Origin: Ceratobasidium sp. AG-K
Taxonomy: Eukaryota > Basidiomycota > Agaricomycetes > Cantharellales > Ceratobasidiaceae
Direction of reading: 5' to 3'
DNA: 64,000 nt
Assembly: GCA_037039685.1 (NCBI GenBank)
Contig: JAWNGF010000001.1
Span: 2,170,001 to 2,234,000, forward strand
Part shown: positions 47,569-59,700 of the stretch, piece after piece
How positions within the stretch are numbered: position 1 is the stretch's first letter
Layout: every line of letters begins with the position of its first letter
Notes under the pieces: generated by a model
What the model was told of the DNA's origin: nothing
The model's database searches: none
The model's input: the letters and a program-made list of their open reading frames with translations, nothing else
Made by a program: the position numbers and the translations under genes

Positions 47569-50500
47569 ATGCAGGCTAACGGAAGCCAACCAAGGAGGCC
47601 TTCTCGCCAGGTATGCTCGACACGTTTACTTTATGTTTAGCTAACACACGTGCAGGATATACATGACCTGCGCGAGGACCTTGCTCCGGAAGAGCAGAAC
47701 TACCAACAACACTACGACGATAGGCGCTATGGGAGTGACGACGAGTTCCAAAACGGGGTTTCAGTCATGGAGGACGAGGACGAACCTGAAGAGTTCATGG
47801 ACGAGGATGACCGTAGCTCGGTCTCGGAAATTCCGGATCCCTCTATCGACTTTGACCTCGTCTACTCGCTCCATACCTTCGTCGCCACCGTCGAAGGCCA
47901 GGCAAATGTCGCCAAGGGCGATAGCCTCTTTCTCATGGACGATAGCAACAGCTACTGGTGGCTTGTTCGCGTCTTAAAATCCCAAGAGGTTGGCTACATC
48001 CCTGCTGAAAACATCGAAACCCCCTACGAACGCCTTGCCCGCCTCAACAAACATCGCAACGTGGATGTATGTCATTTTCACATTTCCTATCCATTTCATT
48101 TATGCTTAAGCCACCTCGTAGCTTGCGAGCGCAACTCAACAAGAGCGAACAGAGGACACCAAATCCATCCGAGAACGTGATCGTCGCCAACGCTATGGTT
48201 CATCCCCCGTACCTGCCCCTAAATCCGTCATCTTTGGAGGGGGCGTCAACCAAGTTTTCAACTATCCCCCGGCTGTCTGGAACTCTGATGAGTTTGAAGG
48301 CGACGAATGGGACGAGGACGACGAAGAAGAGTACGAAGAGGCATACGAAGAGAACGAAGATGACACCACGGGCAGCCAAACCCAGTCGTCACAGGGCAAG
48401 GTAAACCCCGCCGACTTTGATCCTGACGATGGAATGTCCTGGGAGGAGGGTGCTGACGACAAAGCTCGAAATCAACAGGCGTCTCAGCAGCAACAGCAAC
48501 AGCAAACTGAAACAGCCTCGGCATCTGGTGCCGCGCGCCTATCCCCTGGCGCACAGCAAGCACAGCTCGGTATCGGTCTAGCTTCCAGTCTGCGCCAACA
48601 AGGATCCCGCGAGCGTCTGGTTTCGGGACAATCTCAACAGTCACAAGACACTGTTCGTGGATTCGACCCGGAGAATATCACCGAAACACGACGAGTTACT
48701 GCTACGCCTCCCATTGCTCGTGAAGGATCGTCTGGTCGCCCAGCTGCCAACGAACCTGCTAAGCAAACCCCCGCACTTCAGCTTGGTGGCCAGTCACAGG
48801 CACAACAACGCGTTTCCCAGGACGATGGCAAGCGCTCCCGCGAAGACCCCAGCGACAGCGAGACTGGTGAAGGCTCCCGCAAACGAGGAAAGGATGGCCG
48901 CAATAGCAGTGACCGCAAACTTCGCAAGGAGCGCAATGGGGACGCTACGGACACCGATGGCGAGGGCAGTGGCAAGGAGTCCAAGGACAAGAAAAAGAAG
49001 GGCGGCGTGCTGGCCGGCTTGTTTAGCCGCGGGAAAAAGGACAAGAAGGAAAAGGACAACGGGCGCAAGCCGATTTCTTCTCAAGACGGCGAGGGCAGCC
49101 TTGCGACCCGCGGTTCGGACGACTCTCTCAGCGCTCACTCGAGTTATACTACATCTCCTCCAGAAACCAGCAATCCTATATTCGCTCAGCGCCGCGGCAA
49201 CTCGACGGATCCCAAACGCCCAGTTAGCAACCAGACCGTTGCCCCGCAGAATGGTCAAACGAGCACTCCGCAGGCTGCTACCCTTCGCATGCAACGGGCT
49301 GACCAAGAACAACAAGCTCGGTTCCACCAAGCATTTTCTCGCGGCCCGTCCTCTCCTCCCGACCCAGCGCTGGCCTTTGGTACCCAGAGTGCCGCGACGC
49401 ATCTTCGCGACCACCGGATCCATAGTACCACCCATAACGGTCGACCTGGCTCGCTCATTCTACTCGAAGGCAATCAAGCTTTGCCCGAACTTAGTGTCTT
49501 GCGCGTGTTCGCTGGCGACCGCGTTGAGAGTGAGGCTACATTCAAAACGGTGCTGGTCAATGCCGACACGACCAGCGCGAAACTCGTGCACCAGGCAATG
49601 CAACGGTTCCGACTCGCGAATGCAGAGGATCCCTCCGAGTACTACCTTACTGTCAAATCGTCTGCCGGAGCCGAAGCTACCCTGCATCCCGATGAGAAGC
49701 CGCTCATCGTATTCGAGGCGGAACAGGCTCGTGCTCCGACGGTCAAACGCTCAAGCGTGGGTTCGATCAACAGCATCGCGAGCAATTTGAGCGCTATGCC
49801 GGCAATCGCCAAATTAGGCATGAACGACTTTGCGGACGACTCGGCGGTCAAGTTTTATCTGAACCGACGACCTTCCGCCCGCTCTCCCACAGTGCTTGCC
49901 CCGCCGCAACAAAACGACGAGGTAGCAACGTTGCGCGCCGAGGATGTTGACGATAATACCGCCGACAACGGAACAGATACGGACAATGATACTGTGCGGA
50001 TGTCGGTCTCTTCGGCTGGTACTGTCGGCACACGGCCGCACCTGTCTGTCACCACTGGCCCACAGGGTAGCGTCTCGCCCGAGCGGTTTACCTCACCCAG
50101 CGCACGATTCTCGGTCCAGGTTGTCATATACCCAGACGATCTTCCCGAGGGGATGGTCTTTGACCCACACACCGAGGCAATTATCCCGCGCGCAACTTTG
50201 CGAGACAGGTCTCAGTCCGGTACCGCCGAATCGCCTGGCATTTCACAGACCCAACGTCGCAAGGTTCTCAACTTCCCGAAGAACACGACGGTGGCTGAAG
50301 TAATTGAGGCGAGCTTGGAGCGGTTTGGGATCCAGGAAGGCGTAGTGGAGGGTGGGGACGACGTCGAGGAGAAAGTAACCAAGCGGAGGAGCCATTCAAG
50401 GGTGCGCTATGGTCTTGCCGTCTCAGTAGAAAGTCAAGGTGCGCCGCTTTACAATGTCCTCAATTAGGCAAGACACTGACTTGCGTTCATTTTTCAGCGG

Positions 50501-51693
50501 AACGAGACCTTCAGCCGTCCAGCAAAGTGTTGGATGCGTTTGTCAAGCAGCCTGTGATGCGGGTTATCGACCGCCGATCGAACGACGCCAAACGGCGTTC
50601 AGCCGACGTGGCGATGCTTCTTGGGGCTGCAGAGGACGTTCAACGGGACGATCCTGTGTTCATCCTTCGACGCGTAGTGGGGACTCGCAACTCGGTTCGA
50701 TCGTCAACTTCCAGATACTCTGCGCCGCTCGACGAACTTGCGCTTCAAAAACTTGCACGACGCGAATCTGTATCGGATGCGAGTGTCACCTCGGACAGGG
50801 AACCGCAACAAGCCCCAGCCCAGCAAATGACGCCCAAGGAGATCATCGCAGCCCAACGAGCCGCTTCCCGCGCCAATCAGCGAGCGGTAGTCAGGCATCA
50901 GGCCAACTCGGAGCACGGAGTTGATGTACTACTCCCTGATCGTGCGACGCTGCGAAGTACCCGCACTCGAACGGATGACAAGATGCGATATTCATACGTG
51001 CTTCCCGACGGAGAAGTCTATGACATCAGCGACATTGTTGAACGTGAGCTGCGGGGAAGCCGTACACACTCGGACTCTCGTACACCATCCCGCGACGGAG
51101 GCGATCTACTCGAGGGCGTTATGGACACTCCGCGCAACGTGATGGAAGAAAAACTGGACAGGGTCCTGAACAAGATTCGGGACGACAAGTCCAATGGTCG
51201 ACTGGGTATCGGTATCCCGACCCAAGCTCGCCAATCCCCGAGCGCAACGTCCCGTTCGAGTCACCTGCGACAAGGTTCAGACTCGCCTCGCCTCGAGTCT
51301 TCGCCGTACCACGATTCCGATGCTTCACAATATTATAGCGGTCGCTCTCCGGTTACGCCTCCTACCACGGTCGAGGCGCGTGGACCGACACGGCCTGTGT
51401 TGATGCGCGATAACTTTGGGTTGACGGAGCTGATGGCGGTAGTCGAGCTTAGTGCGGCCTTGAGGAAGCCTGCGCCTCGACCGGGTCTGTCCCCGGTGGA
51501 CGAGATGTTGTTTGGGCCCACTCTATCGCTGGGGGATATCCACCCTGCGTTGAGGGACATATATGAACCTACACTCCGAGAAATGCAAGACGTTGACAGG
51601 GTGAGTATCTTTTTATCATCTTCCGTTTATACAGCTAACGGCCTGTTTCAGCAACTTGACAACCTCCTGCACGCAACCTTCCATACCTCATGA
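47569..51693 (+). CDS. Tea4/Bud14-type SH3 scaffold with RA-like domain
   Basis: Five exons (47569-47610, 47656-48066, 48122-50438, 50498-51600, 51652-51693) give 1,304 residues. The SH3 domain at about 80-132 (VYSLHTFVATVEGQANVAKG, NSYWWLVRVLKS, GYIPAENIETPYERLARLNK) is nearly the Bud14/Tea4 SH3. At 185-189 lies KSVIF, an RVxF-type docking motif for protein phosphatase 1, as Bud14 and Tea4 have. Acidic and Gln-rich runs and a Lys-rich stretch near 49000 follow. At about 591-690 there is a Ras-associating/ubiquitin-like domain (LPELSVLRVFAGDRVE, FKTVLVNADTTSAKLVHQAM, YYLTVKSSAG, LHPDEKPLIVFE). The C-terminal third has MRYSYVLPDGEVYDISDIVE. Bud14/Tea4 bring PP1 to cell tips and control formins. 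The first exon MQANGSQPRRPSRQ was chosen because its donor joins DIHDLREDL in phase. Confidence 0.88.
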
Positions 51694-51919
51694 GTCTTAT
51701 GATTCCCTCTTTCGTTTGTTTGTCTTCGATATTTATGATCCAAGCCCGTACATACCTTTATTTCTTCTTGTCTGTTTTCACGCATGCTCTCGCTCCCTGT
51801 CTGGTCCTTTCGCGTTGTGTTCGGCTTGTAAATGGATATATATGCACAGCCACCGGTTCGATATGATAAGATTAACTACGAAACTTTCACGGCCGACGAT
51901 CACTTTGCACTTCGTCGGG

Positions 51920-53790
51920 ATGAACACAAAGCGCGTTGGTGTCCTCGGTGAGTCTCCACAGTCTCAGACGCCTAGTCATTGTTGACACACTGACCGTTCA
52001 AGCACAGGTGGTGGCCAACTAGGGCGTATGCTGGCCGCCTCGGCCTCGCTCCTCAATGTCGAAGTCGTATTTCTTGATGTCGGAGCTCAAGCGCCAGCTA
52101 AGCAAGTCCTAGCTTCCACGCAACACATTGACGGCTCCTTTTCCGATTCTTCCAAAATCCTCGAGCTTGCGTCCAAAGTTGATGTCCTAACAGTCGAAAT
52201 CGAGCACGTCAATGTCGATATCCTCGAATCAATCGAACGCGAGGGCAAGGTGTCTGTGCAACCCACACCTGCCACCATCCGGACGATTCAGGACAAGTAT
52301 GTTCAAAAAGAGCATCTCATTGCGCATACCGTACGTGTAGCCGAGTCCATCCCCGTCGCATCGAGCGTAGAGGCCATTCGAGAGGCTGGAACAAAGTTGG
52401 GATATCCGCTCATGCTCAAGTCCCGTACACTTGCCTACGACGGCCGAGGGAACTATGTCGTCCGCTCTGCAGAGCAAGCAGCCGACGCACTCAAAGCTCT
52501 AGGCGATCGGCCGTTGTATGCGGAGCGATGGGCACCGTTTGTCAAGGAGTTGGCGGTGATGGTCGTGCGAGGACTGGATGGCGAGGTCAAGTCGTATCCA
52601 GTGGTCGAGACAGTGCACAAGAATAACATTTGCCACTTGGTATTTGCTCCGGCGAGAGAGTCGGTGGGCGTCGCGCAGGCGGCGAGAAAGTTGGCTGAAG
52701 ATGCAGTACGGACGTTTACGGGCGCTGGAGTGTTTGGTGTGGAAATGTTTTTGCTACCTGATGGTAAGCCACCCAATTTGGAGAGACCATCGGCTGATTT
52801 GTGCATAGATACGCTCATGGTCAACGAAATCGCACCCCGACCACACAACTCGGGGCATTACACCATCGAGGCGTGTTATTCATCCCAATACGATAACCAC
52901 CTCCGCGCTATCCTATCACTGCCCCTCGGCAACACAGAACTTAAGCTCCCATCAGCAGTCATGTTGAACCTAATCGGACAAACCGACCAGGGAAATGAAA
53001 TCGGACGGGTTGCCCGAGCCGCGCTCTCCGTGCCCGGGGCATCCGTACACCTCTACGGCAAGGCCGCCTGCCGACCGGGGCGCAAGATGGGTCATATAAC
53101 CGTCGTCGGTGCTTCGGACGCACAGACTCGTCGCAGCGTGCGAGAGCTACTCCAAGCTATGAACGAGCCCGCGGACCAAATTGAACTATATGCGCCTGCG
53201 GACCCCGCTCCCGGGTTCTCGCACCCCTCTCCGTTGGTGGGTGTGATCATGGGATCGGATTCGGATCTCCCTACCATGCGCGCTGCCGCTGCAATTCTCG
53301 AAAACTTCAAAATTCCGTTCGAATTATCTATTGTTTCTGCACATCGGACGGCGGACCGGATGGTTTCCTATGCGAGATCTGCAGCTGGGAGAGGCTTGAG
53401 GGTGATCATCGCTGGTGCAGGTGGGGCTGCACATTTACCTGGGATGGTGGCTGCCATGACTAGCTTGCCTGTTATTGGGGTACCGGTCAAGGGCAGTAGC
53501 TTGGACGGGGTGGACTCATTGCATAGTATTGTCCAAATGCCGGTGAGTTGCGGATCTAGACTCGTGACTCCGACTAACAGCCCTGAATCTGGCGTTTTGA
53601 TCAGCGGGGCGTCCCAGTGGCGACCGTAGCGATTAACAACTCGACTAACGCTGGGCTGTTGGCGGTCAGGATACTCGGTGCGTCGGACACGCGGATTCAA
53701 GCTGCCATGGACGAGTACATGCAAAATATGGAAAAGGAGGTCCTCGGCAAGGTCGATCGATTGCAGCAAGTTGGCTGGAAAGCGTATTGA
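51920..53790 (+). CDS. ADE2: Phosphoribosylaminoimidazole carboxylase Ade2 (PurK-PurE fusion)
   Basis: Exons 51920-51947, 52008-52763, 52809-53542 and 53605-53790 give 567 residues, close to yeast Ade2. The PurK ATP-grasp part starts [20 protein letters not shown] and continues [69 protein letters not shown]. The PurE mutase/carboxylase part follows from [65 protein letters not shown] to [21 protein letters not shown]. It converts AIR to CAIR in purine synthesis. Loss gives red colonies in yeasts. No oddity. Confidence 0.97.
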
Positions 53791-54268
53791 GCTAACAATG
53801 ACCTAAATGCGAGATAAAGCCCCAATATATACCAAGTTTGTAACAATACATTTGATTTACTGATGGGTGGCCAATTTACAATAGGAGCAGTGCCCGCACT
53901 ATGCCTTTTTCCGGAAAACATTAACTGAACGCTTTTACCTCGACGCTTTTTATCACTCCACCGTAGATACGCAAACGCCGGACTTCGGATGGATACTTAT
54001 ATCTTGTGCGGCCGAAGGGGCAACCCCCATCTAATCGATTTTCCCCTTGGCCCGTACATGTAGCCCCTCACCCCTATTCAACAGCCCACTTGTCCTCGCA
54101 GTCTTTCAACCCACCTACACGATCACCTCTGTTATTTGGCGCCGCCTCTGGGTGTGGGCTGCCAATAAACGACTTTGACGATCTTTCACGTCCACCCGAC
54201 ACATGTGCCCGCTCGTTCTGCACACCCGTTCACTCTTTGATACCACCTCCCCTACCTCCAGTCCCACT

Positions 54269-55695
54269 ATGGCCCAGCGAGTAGTATTTATTTTATGTGA
54301 GTGCTTACGCGTATAGTGTGGCGCTGGGTGGCTAACAGCCAACAGGCATTGTATTTGGTTCGTTGTTGGTGTGCATACTTGCCGCTCTGCTTGTCTACTT
54401 TGTTCGTCGCCGCAACCGCCAGAAGCGCGATACTGATACGGCCAGCCTGCACCGAGAGTCTAGCTTCATGATTGGCGCGCCTTCTGTGATCGACATCGCA
54501 CCCCCGCAACCCAGTCGTCGGCCCAGCCTCCGGAATACTACGGCGCTTCCTCGCCTTGCTATTCCCTCACCAGAGCTGGGTAGCGTATTTCGTTTCGATC
54601 TTGTCCGCCGAGGCTCAAGTGCAACGTCTCGTCCGCACTCTGGAGCAGGATTGGTATCCACGCCCAAGGCGCTCGCTCCGCATTACGATTCTTTGTTCTC
54701 AAGGACTTCGACTGTGGTCGCTTCCCCGGAGCCGGAAAAGTACGATGTGCAACTGCGGGTGATGAATCCTTCGCCCCTTTTGCCCAGGGCCGAATCTCAT
54801 CTACAGAAGCCAACTCCGGCTTATCGGGCTGGGTTCCATTCGAGCCGAGAGGTACGTGGTTCTTTATTCAGTTTGTTGCATGATAACTGAATATATTCGA
54901 CAGCGCCTAGTGTCTTCGACTACTTCGGCTGACAGCCTCTTCGCTGGGTCCACGAGTACACCACCTCTCAGCCCACCGGGCACATGGTCGCACCCAGGCA
55001 CGAACACAGCCAACTCGCCAATCGACGCCGCACCAGATGGCGCAAGCGTGGTCTTACGCAAGTCGCTCAGTCAGCAGACCTCCTCGTCCCTTGCCTCGCC
55101 CCCGCCGCACATTGCTGTCGAGAGCTTTGAGTTATCTTGCCTCGAGGATTCGGAGCACACTCCGCGTGCATACGCCCCCTTGTCCTCATCGCCCCCTCCG
55201 GGTCGGTGGGACCCTCCCGCAGGCGTAACTGGAACTCCAGTGACATTGTCCCACTTTCCGTTCCGGTTTTCAGCTGGCGCTCCAAGCTCCCCTAGCTTGC
55301 CGTCGATCGTGCTCGGTTCGCCAGATGTGAACCCTCATGCTCCGGTTCTGAGCCCACGCCTGAGCTATTCGCGTCTGGGAGTTCCTGGTAACCAAGTGTA
55401 CGGCCTTGGACTCGGACAGCAAGGGAGTCAGCAGTCGTTGCCCGGTCACTCAACGCCTGGACTCAAGCTCAAGATCAAGCACAAGGCCTCCGATGAGATA
55501 GTTGCCATTGCTTTTGCGCCTCAGACCATCAATTTCCAGGCCGTGTCGGATGCTGTGCGCGGACGCCTTGGATTCGAGCCTCGCAAGATCTGGACTGACG
55601 AGGGCACCGAGTTGACCAACGACGCCGGTTTGTGGAATTGGCTCGAAGAGCAATATACCAAAGGACATACCCGATTGATGTTGCACGTCGAATAG
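54269..55695 (+). CDS. Single-pass membrane protein with C-terminal PB1-like domain
   Basis: Three exons (54269-54296, 54346-54851, 54904-55695) give 441 residues. The N-terminus MAQRVVFILC, joined to IVFGSLLVCILAALLVYFV, is one membrane helix followed by RRRNRQKR, so the body should be cytosolic. Residues 45-350 are Ser/Pro-rich and disordered. The last ~80 residues are folded: LKLKIKHKASDEIVAIAFAP, FQAVSDAVRGRLGF, IWTDEGTELTNDAGLWNWL, HTRLMLHVE. The order beta-beta-alpha, a basic first strand and an acidic DEGTELTND loop is that of a PB1 domain, with both the Lys face and the acidic OPCA-like face. PB1 domains join signalling proteins such as Cdc24, Bem1 and NADPH-oxidase regulators. The family is otherwise unknown to me; function not assigned. 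Confidence 0.75.
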
Positions 55696-55998
55696 ACTGC
55701 GAGTCACTCATGCTTTCTTTTCTCTGTCTCTATTATTTTATGGGTTTGATGGATGGGCCTGGGTCGCTCGTTAGGACCGGTGTTTAGTTTCGTTCTTTGT
55801 TATTCTGATAAACTCGTCTTGTCTGAACTTATCGTTTTGTTTACACTCGCTCGGCCTGTACTCGCAATTGTATCATAGGCAATCCCACTCGCTACAACAA
55901 GGACCGTTTTGAATTTGATTGATGCTGTGATGGTGGCGATGCGCGAATCACATATGGCACAAATTTAAATAATTTGCGGATTGATCTTGACCTCACTT
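55696..55998. other. Intergenic region between the PB1 protein and RSA3
   Basis: 303 bp of 3' UTR and promoter; AT-rich near 55960. No gene. Confidence 0.5.
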
Positions 55999-56666
55999 AT
56001 GCCCCCTGCAAAAGCTGTCACCGCACCTGCAAGGAAGCGCAATAGAAAGCGCAAACGCCGTGCGGCTTCCTCGTCGTCGTCGTCCTCATCTTCGTCTTCA
56101 TCGTCTGAAGATGAGTCTCCTCAAGTTGCAACCATACCCGTTGCTGCCCCAGTGACTACCAGAGTAGTGCTCGACTCAGAGTCGGATTCAGAGTCGGACT
56201 CGAGCTCTTCGTCTGCGTCTTCAAGCTCGTCCTCTCAAGCGCCTGCTCCTACCATCGAGCCAATCCCCAAATCTAGGCGCCATCGAGACTCAGCTTCGCC
56301 TTCGCCACCGCCCACCGCCATACCACCGCTCTTTTCTCCCGCTGGATCTGAAACGGCACGTCAACGAGAGGACGAGCTCAGGGCTCGGTTCAGAAAGTTT
56401 TGGATGGCAAGCGTGGCAGACGGGTTTAGGTCGGATTTGGAGGAGCTACACAAGGTGAGTCTCGAACCGCTGCCCGGCCACGTTGGGTACTGAGGGCGTG
56501 GGGATAGGAGCCTAATCTGACCGAGTCTCGACTGGGATTACTTATCGACTCTCTGGCTTCAGGTGCAGACGTATTCATGTCTGGCCCATCGGGCGGTGCC
56601 AGCCGAGGGCTCGAGTCTATCAGTGGAGTAAACGAAATGGAAGTTGTTCTCGATGGCACAGCCTAA
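55999..56666 (+). CDS. RSA3: Ribosome assembly protein 3 (Rsa3)
   Basis: Two exons, 55999-56454 and 56508-56666, encode 204 residues. The N-terminus is a basic run (KRNRKRKRRAASS) and long Ser tracts mixed with acidic residues, typical of nucleolar proteins. The C-terminal Rsa3 domain is RARFRKFWMASVADGFRSDL, then EELHK joined over the intron to EPNLTESRLGLLIDSLASG and ADVFMS. Rsa3 acts in 60S subunit assembly with Dbp6. The stop TAA at 56666 lies 130 bp from the end of RFC1 on the other strand. Confidence 0.9.
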
Positions 56667-56796
56667 CGCCTTCGGAAAAGCGCATGTGTATCGCATGAAA
56701 TTATCAGACTTGTACGGACAAGAAGGTGTATCGCCCAATAAATTATCGCTGTCGCGTGGTATCGCCCAGTCCAATTCCGGAAAGCGTGCAAGCTGG

Positions 56797-59700
56797 TTAT
56801 TTCTTTGCGGTAGACTTGCGCCCCTTGGCCGCCGCCTTGGGCTTGCTCTCCTTGATGAGCTTGTCTCGCTCAATTTCAGAACCCTTGCCCTTTCCTTTTG
56901 GCTTCTTGTCCTCTTCCTCCTCAGCGTCGTCGTCAACCTAACGCGCGAATCAGCCGCGAGTCGAGTAAGCCTGCACAGGCGGAAACGCACCTCGAATACG
57001 TCCTCGTGATCTGGCGCCGCCTCGGCAGCGATCTTTGTACTAGGTCGACCGAACTCTTGGGGCTTATGGAATGCGATCGGATGGTCGGTCGAGTTGTATC
57101 TGTAAAACAGAGCTCATAAGTCACACATCCCCTAAGCGGTTGAACCGCAACTAACTTGCGTGTGAATGCTGATTTAGTTGCACTCGAAATCTTGTTCGAC
57201 AAGTCTTCGCCTTTGTTAGTGCCAATACCGAGCTCGAGCATTGCATCCCATTCGTCCTTGGATAAGTAATACGCATCCATAGACTCGATTACATCTGCCA
57301 CGCCATTCTGCGAACAAGCAAGTGAGTGTTGACTCGGGTGAACTTCAGCGCTACTTACTGCTCCTTCGTCGATGAGTGGCCTAGTCAGGCGAGGCAGCAG
57401 AGCTGGGATGTACGACTGTCTAATTTCAGCCTTGTTGCCTGATACCTTTAAGCGCATTCGGATTTGAATGTCGCCCAGCTGCCGCTGGAGTTTCCCTTGT
57501 TTCGAGTTCTGACCCAACCACCTAAAAATGAGATACAATTAGCATTCTAAAGTGCCAACAAATGTGAGCGTAGCGCACTGTGGGAACGCCATGGCCAGGG
57601 GGCCACCGTAACCCAAACCCGTGCCATACAAGTATGACGAAGGCCGAACAGTCGATGTTACGGCGTGCAGTGGCATGAGCGACCAATGCTGCTGTGTTCT
57701 ACGCGAATCCGGATTTCAGCTATGGGAAGGGGAAACGTAGACACCACCAACCCATGAATCATTGCGTCTACCAAATCCCCATCTGAGATTGAAGACGCCG
57801 CGCGGTCCATTAGCCTTAGTTGCTCCAGCGTGGCATCCTTTCCGGTTAGCTTGGAGATCTTGGCGGGTTGGGTCTTTAAATAGTTTTCCTATACAACCCC
57901 AGGCTGAGCATATGAAGCGTCACGGGCACGGACCATTTACCTGTATAAACAGCGGTACAAATGAGTGGTCATGAAAGTACATTTCGATCTTGTCGTTCAA
58001 AGTGTGTCGAGAGGTCGCGCTGAAAGTGTAAGGTCCTAGAATTTGGTTTGTGACCTCGAACGGACTCTTGATACTGTATTTTTCGTTCATTCGAACACTA
58101 GAGAGAGAAGGGTTAAACGCCGCCAGAACTGGACGTAGAGTGCGCATACAGTTCCTTTCCCTCATCGAAATCCATAGTATCGTGGGACACCTTCCACGTC
58201 GACAACATGTTCAAGACCTGTCGGATATCCGATTGAGCACCAGCGACTAGCTGGTCTATGACGTTGGCCGGAATCTTCATCTTCTCCCTGTTGTGTGTGA
58301 TTGCTCTCGGTGCGGGCATTGGCAGGTTATATTCTAATTTACTTACTTGAATGCGATTGTCAGAATTCGGGACCTGACCATCTGCGGTTCAGGCCTAGAA
58401 GAACGTATGAGTGATGGCGTGCGCGTTAAGTCGGCGGATGCCCACTTTCTGAAAGATAGCCTAAACGCCGAATGCAATAAAGACTTGAGCTTCTGGGATT
58501 TATCGTCATTCGCGATGCAGATAATTGGAACCTAAAATAGTTCAACAATCAAGGGCATAGTCAACCATGATGTGGAACCTACCCGAGTCTTCTTGATCAG
58601 TGATATTAGCGCAGTAATTCCACCACGATCTCCAGCGGACATGCCGTCGACTTCGTCCATGATCAATACAGTTCGATCGGTGATCTCGATTCCAGCAACA
58701 TTAGTAGACTGAAATTTCATTAGCTAGGTCTCGACCGGGGTGAGTGGATTTACTTACCCCTCCCCCTGCCATCCACCCATCCAGAGATGTGTTGTTGATA
58801 TTGGCACTGTTCTATTGTATGTTGTTGGTTTCATACTTAGGCTATCCAAATCGACTTACCTCGATCAGTTTCTTGCTTCGTGTGTCACTTGCGTTTAGCT
58901 CTACAGGGGTGTACCCCTCCGCTTTAGCTACTAAGTGTGCACTGGTAGTCTTCCCTATTCCTGGCGGTCCCGCGAGCAAGACCGCGCGAGAAGTATTCAT
59001 ACCGTTCTTCCCGGGTTTCTTGAATCCGCATTTGGCGCTGGCTTGCCTGTATATGCACCATTAGTAACATAAACGAGACTTGGTGGAGTTAGTCCCAACC
59101 ATTCACTAAGCCATAGTTGTAACTTGTCAACTGTTGCCTTGTTGCCACATATATCTTTCAAGCTCTGGGGGGCGTACTTCGTTGTCCAAAGCTGCGCAGA
59201 TGGTGGTGGCGGCGCAGGACTAAACGCCCCGGGTTAGATCAATTATTTTTTCCACTAGGGGTGATCGTACCGGGCAGTGCCATTAGCGGCTTGCGTCTTG
59301 GCTTTAGCCTTTGCCTCCTTCTCAGCTTCGCGTTCTCGTCGCTCCAAGTCCCGTGCGTCCTGCTTAATCTTTTCCTCCTCTGCCTTTTGTTTCGCCTGTG
59401 CTTTGGCATCGAGTTTACCCTCTCGAGTCGCGATTAGGTGGAGAAACCCGTCTTCGTCCAGAGTCTTGACGCCTAGCGAAGCCACTTTCTTCATCTTTCC
59501 TGGACCTGCACCTTCGCCTACGACTACATATGATGTTTTCCCGGAGGCTTGGCCAGTGACCCGTCTTTCGGCAAGTCAACGCAATTAGTCAGGTTATCTA
59601 TCAGGAGGAATCCCACTCACCCTCCAAACCGCTTAGCCAGATCCTGAGCTTCATCGCGAGAGAAGCTGCTTAGCTCTCCCGTAAAGACAAAAGTCAAGCC

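Noticed and set aside
48794..49435. 213-codon minus-strand frame inside the Tea4/Bud14-like gene
   Set aside because: Antisense shadow of a Lys/Ser-rich coding exon; hydrophobic runs are a reading artefact.
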